Positions 61,044-64,000 of a stretch of 64,000 nucleotides of DNA are shown here, in pieces. The translations under genes and the position numbers were made by a program. Where the stretch lies: NCBI GenBank assembly GCA_016868895.1, contig VGFK01000001.1:478896-542895 (forward strand), in the 5' to 3' direction. The notes beneath the pieces were generated by a model, which was given only the letters and a program-made list of their open reading frames with translations, made no database searches and was not told the DNA's origin. This DNA is from Bacteroidota bacterium (GTDB taxonomy: Bacteria; Bacteroidota; Bacteroidia; Chitinophagales; Chitinophagaceae). How positions within the stretch are numbered: the first letter of the stretch is position 1; the number at the start of each line of letters is the position of its first letter.

Positions 61044-62354
61044 ATGAAAGCCTTTGAAGTGCACGGCGGCAATCGACTCAAGGGCAGCATTGTGCCCCAG
61101 GGTGCAAAGAACGAAGCCCTGCAAATCATCAGTGCTGTATTGCTTACGCCCGAGCCGGTTACCCTGCACAATATCCCAGATATTCTAGACGTGAACCTGC
61201 TCATTGACCTGCTTGCAGAGTTGGGTGTGAGCGTGGATCGCCGCGATCATCACACCGCCGTGTTTCAGGCAAAAGATGTCATACTGGAAAAACTGGAAGA
61301 CCCGGCATTTCAAAAAAGCAGTTCCCGTTTGCGCGGATCGGTGATGATTGCTGGTCCCCTGTTGGCCCGATTCAAAAAAGCCTTCATCCCCAAACCCGGT
61401 GGCGATAAAATAGGAAGACGACGCCTTGATACACACATCATTGGTTTTGAAAAACTGGGCGTGCGTTTTGAGTACGTACAGGGAGAAGGATTTTTTCGAT
61501 TGAAGGCCGATGCCTTGAAGGGCACACACATGTTATTGGATGAGCCATCGGTAACCGGCACAGCCAACATTGTCTTTGCAGCAGTCATGGCAAAGGGTAC
61601 CACCACTATCTACAATGCCGCCTGCGAACCGTATATCCAGCAGCTGTGCAAAATGCTCAACCGCATGGGCGCAAAGATCAGCGGGGTGGGTTCCAATCTG
61701 CTCACCATTGAAGGAGTGGAAGCATTGGGAGGGACGGAACATACGATGTTGTCCGACATGATAGAAGTCGGTTCCTTCATAGGACTCGCAGCCATGACGC
61801 AAAGCGAGCTGATCATCAAAGATGCAGGCATTGAACACCTGGGCATCATCCCGGAGAAGTTCAGGCAACTGGGCATTGATCTTGAATACTCCCATGATGA
61901 TATCATCGTACATGCGCAGGATGTATATGAAATACACAAGTTCATTGACGGATCGGTATTGACGATTTACGATCATCCCTGGCCTGGAATGACACCGGAT
62001 TTGCTCAGCATCATATTGGTCGTTGCCACACAGGCGAGGGGCAGCGTGCTCATTCATCAAAAAATGTTTGAGAGCCGATTGTTTTTTGTCGACAAGCTCA
62101 TCGACATGGGGGCGCGCATCATCCTCTGCGATCCTCATCGTGCAGCGGTGATTGGACTGGAGCGGGAGCAACCGCTTCGCGGCATCACCATGAGCAGTCC
62201 AGATATCCGTGCAGGCGTCGCATTGCTGATAGCCGCACTGAGCGCCGAAGGAAAAAGCATCATTCAAAATATCGAACAGATCGATCGCGGTTACCAGTAT
62301 ATTGATAAGCGGTTACTGGCATTGGGTGCAGACATTAAACGAATCGAAGCCTGA
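61044..62354 (+). CDS. murA: UDP-N-acetylglucosamine 1-carboxyvinyltransferase
   Basis: First committed step of peptidoglycan synthesis. 436 residues with PQGAKNEALQI at the N-terminus, RLRGSVMIAGPLLAR and the active-site loop KPGGDKIGRRRLDTHI. The catalytic cysteine is replaced by Asp121. In other bacteria this change keeps activity and makes the enzyme insensitive to fosfomycin; Asp is common in this phylum. Stop overlaps the gmk start (TGATG). Confidence 0.96.
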   Translation: MKAFEVHGGNRLKGSIVPQGAKNEALQIISAVLLTPEPVTLHNIPDILDVNLLIDLLAELGVSVDRRDHHTAVFQAKDVILEKLEDPAFQKSSSRLRGSVMIAGPLLARFKKAFIPKPGGDKIGRRRLDTHIIGFEKLGVRFEYVQGEGFFRLKADALKGTHMLLDEPSVTGTANIVFAAVMAKGTTTIYNAACEPYIQQLCKMLNRMGAKISGVGSNLLTIEGVEALGGTEHTMLSDMIEVGSFIGLAAMTQSELIIKDAGIEHLGIIPEKFRQLGIDLEYSHDDIIVHAQDVYEIHKFIDGSVLTIYDHPWPGMTPDLLSIILVVATQARGSVLIHQKMFESRLFFVDKLIDMGARIILCDPHRAAVIGLEREQPLRGITMSSPDIRAGVALLIAALSAEGKSIIQNIEQIDRGYQYIDKRLLALGADIKRIEA

Positions 62355-62932
62355 TGCCTGATACCGCTTCGCATAAAATCATCATACTCGCAGCTCCTTC
62401 CGGTGCAGGAAAGACCAGCATCAAAACGAAGTTGATGGAAAAGATGGGAGACCACCTCTCGTTCAGCATTTCTGCTACTACCCGTGCCATAAGAGGCAAT
62501 GAAAAAGACGGCGTAGACTATTTCTATATGGATGAGGCCGCCTTTCAATCCATCATCCATGCCGATGGATTCATTGAACACGAGATGGTGTATCCGGGAC
62601 TGTATTACGGAACCACCAAAGCAGAAATGGATCGGATTTGGGGAGAGGGGAAATACCCGCTGCTGGACATCGACGTAAAAGGTGCGCTGAATGTGAAGAA
62701 GAAATTCGGGAAGGATGTACTGGCTATTTTCATTGATCCTCCTTCTCTCGACGTATTGCGTGAGCGCCTTCAGAAAAGAGGAACCGATACTGAAGAACAG
62801 ATTGCGATGCGCGTAAGAAAAGCCGAATACGAACTTGATTTTCGGTCCCAGTTTGATCATTGTGTCGTGAACCACGATTTGCATTCTGCAACAGCAGAGG
62901 TGATGGAATTGGTCAAGTCCTTCATCGGATGA
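62354..62932 (+). CDS. gmk: Guanylate kinase
   Basis: Phosphorylates GMP to GDP. 192 residues: P-loop AAPSGAGKTSIK (about 12-23), SISATTRAIRGNEKDGVDYFYM, the GMP-binding LYYGTT and LLDIDVKGALNVK. In many Bacteroidota gmk follows yicC; here it follows murA with a 1-base overlap. Confidence 0.96.
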   Translation: MPDTASHKIIILAAPSGAGKTSIKTKLMEKMGDHLSFSISATTRAIRGNEKDGVDYFYMDEAAFQSIIHADGFIEHEMVYPGLYYGTTKAEMDRIWGEGKYPLLDIDVKGALNVKKKFGKDVLAIFIDPPSLDVLRERLQKRGTDTEEQIAMRVRKAEYELDFRSQFDHCVVNHDLHSATAEVMELVKSFIG

Positions 62933-62950
62933 AAAAAGGCGCAGATTACT

Positions 62951-62958
62951 TAATTTCG
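62951..62958 (+). promoter_or_regulatory. Possible -7 element of the tRNA-Arg gene (TAATTTCG)
   Basis: Seven of eight positions of TAnnTTTG, 18 bases before the mature tRNA 5' end. Confidence 0.4.
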
Positions 62959-62975
62959 TCCCCTGCCACCGAGCG

Positions 62976-63047
62976 GGTCCCGTAGTTCAATGGATAGAAT
63001 AGAAGTTTCCTAAACTTTAGATACAGGTTCGATTCCTGTCGGGACTA
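62976..63047 (+). tRNA. tRNA-Arg (anticodon CCU)
   Basis: Cloverleaf folded by hand: acceptor GGTCCCG / CGGGACT (first pair G-U), D-stem GTTC/GAAT, anticodon stem GAAGT/ACTTT with loop TTCCTAA (anticodon CCT), T-arm ACAGG-TTCGATT-CCTGT, discriminator A. CCA is not encoded. Reads the rare AGG codon. Such tRNA-Arg genes are frequent integration sites, and the sequence downstream looks foreign. Confidence 0.93.
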
Positions 63048-63051
63048 CAGT

Positions 63052-63091
63052 ATTTCATTGGTTTTCAATGTATTATGAAATTATATTGAAA
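63052..63091. repeat. Interleaved inverted repeats just after the tRNA
   Basis: ATTTCAT (63052-63058) with ATGAAAT (63075-63081), and TTTCAAT (63063-63069) with ATTGAAA (63085-63091). AT-rich; could be part of an attachment site or a transcription end signal. Confidence 0.35.
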
Positions 63092-63101
63092 TAAGGGGTA
63101 C

Positions 63102-63725
63102 TTACACTACCACTAAAGCTCCTGGAACAGCTTTAATTTTTTTTAGCGAAGCTACCTGATTGAATGCTATAAGAATACTCAAACAAATAAGAGTAGTTAT
63201 TATAATACCCAAATGTGAATAATTAAAGGCATTGACTAATTCGTTAAAAAATCCCAAATCTTCTTTAATCACTAGACTGAAGTTGAAAAAATCACCTTCA
63301 TGCTCTATGTCGTAACCTATCGCATGAGGTATTTCTTTTTTAATAATTATGATTCCAATCCCCGTTAGCATTCCATCAATTACGCCTGATGGAAAATAAT
63401 TAGAGATATTGCCTGCTTTGGCAAAACCAAGTATTATTTGGAAAAGACCTGCCAACATTAGGGATAATATAAACGCCTCAAATCCTAGATCATTGATCGC
63501 AAGCAGTACAATAGCAATTAGCCCAGCCGCTGGCCCACTAACACTTACATTTGAGTTACTCAGAAGACCAACTACTATTCCTCCAATGATCCCTGTAATT
63601 ATACCAGCAAGAGGGGGAGCCCCACTTGCAATTGCAATTCCTAAACAAAGAGGTAGTGCTACCAAAAAAACTACCAAACCTGACTTCGCGTCTGCTTGTA
63701 CGGATGAAAATAATTTATTTTTCAT
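63102..63725 (-). pseudogene. SulP family anion transporter, C-terminally truncated
   Basis: 207 residues from the ATG at 63725 (MKNKLFSSVQADAKSG). The N-terminal SulP signature is clear: GLVVFLVALPLCLGIAIASGAPPLAG, SGPAAGLIAIV and FPSGVIDGMLTGIG. Full SulP proteins have roughly 500 residues; this one stops in VPGALVVV, mid-membrane domain, 55 bases from the tRNA. Base composition is clearly more AT-rich than the rest of the window. Likely the broken end of an acquired segment, or an assembly join. Confidence 0.8.
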
Positions 63726-64000
63726 TAAAAATCTTTTAGAGTACTTGATCAATTATAAAGTGTGATGCTGCCTTAACATAGATGCATTTCAAATCTTATC
63801 TTACCTAAAAAATCAACTAGTAGCTGAATTTGGGTTGTAGGGAAGGGAAGAGTGATGTAAGCAAATTTTTACTTTTTTTGATTTTTCATCTATTTTGAAA
63901 ACAAAACTTTTATTGACAAAAATTTCTCTTCGGGTTGAAATGAAATGAACATTACATTGTACAATTGCCAAATCCGCTCTCAGAATATAATCTACATCGG
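63726..64000. other. AT-rich sequence upstream of the SulP fragment; no gene seen
   Basis: About 275 bases with long A/T tracts and a short palindrome ATTGTACAAT near 63955. No ORF, RNA or clear promoter could be supported; the window ends here. Confidence 0.5.

Overview
The window comes from a member of the Bacteroidota, most likely Chitinophagales or a close relative. The evidence is the gene content (gliding genes gldC and gldH, RicT, DUF4290, DUF6089, TIGR02757, an UpxY-type antiterminator, and the block CBS / NAD kinase / DUF6089 / UppS / BamA / OmpH / OmpH / MurI) and the promoters. Many genes carry a TAnnTTTG element, the Bacteroidota -7 box, only a few bases before the start codon. 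The window is dense chromosomal core. It has one degraded surface-polysaccharide locus, one complete carotenoid regulatory cluster, one sugar-oxidation cluster and an AT-rich, possibly foreign segment after a tRNA gene at the right end. No CRISPR array, rRNA, insertion sequence or phage gene was recognised.

Layout. 1-4.5 kb (+): radA 3' end, a frameshifted comF, a glutathione peroxidase, holB and ricT. 4.5-6.3 kb (-): cdsA and a CPBP protease. 6.3-10.5 kb: dusB, a D-threonine-aldolase-like gene, psd, yjjG-type phosphatase (-) and an SDR. 10.5-13.6 kb (-): yicC, gldH and a histidine kinase/response regulator pair. 13.8-24.1 kb: an LpxD-like acyltransferase, a nucleotide-sugar-type epimerase, pheS, an arginase-like protein with a damaged metal site, a PBP4-type peptidase, mutL and a GH3/beta-lactamase fusion. 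24-28 kb (-): carH-like B12 photoreceptor, ECF sigma factor, crtI and crtB. 28.2-31.8 kb (-): upxY, a truncated wza, gmd, fcl and a CpsB/YwqE-type phosphatase. 31.9-35.5 kb (-): M28 peptidase, rpiB, tatC and a gene broken by an in-frame TAG. 35.5-38.4 kb: yidD (+), sod, tadA, rnpA, rpmH and murI. 38.4-49.1 kb (-): two ompH genes, bamA, uppS, DUF6089, nadK, an Omp85 protein, CBS, alpha/beta hydrolase, cvpA, yqeY and gldC. 49-53.5 kb: a short glycosyltransferase, a Cys/Met-metabolism PLP enzyme, TIGR02757 and lysS. 53.5-60.3 kb: a 1215-residue ThuA/propeller/azurin protein, an oxidoreductase, a sugar epimerase and a DUF5009-like acyltransferase. 60.3-63 kb: DUF4290, murA, gmk and tRNA-Arg(CCU). 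63.1-64 kb: a C-terminally truncated SulP transporter.

How the genes work together. The carotenoid cluster reads as a light switch: an adenosylcobalamin-dependent MerR repressor (with the W-x9-EH and E-x-H-x2-G motifs) would control an ECF sigma factor that drives phytoene synthase and desaturase. The 38-47 kb block builds the envelope (BamA, Skp-like chaperones, undecaprenyl-PP synthase, glutamate racemase) and murA, PBP4 and GH3 add cell-wall synthesis and recycling. cdsA and psd belong to phosphatidylethanolamine synthesis. The 53-60 kb cluster looks like extracytoplasmic or periplasmic sugar oxidation and isomerisation.

Main points for a second look: the azurin-tailed ThuA/propeller fusion; the carH/ECF/crt regulon with a four-half-site operator-like array; the deletion scar in the capsule locus; two genes disrupted by single changes (comF frameshift, amber in a conserved-looking gene); terminators whose U-tract abuts the next start codon; and convergent genes that overlap at six of eight junctions.
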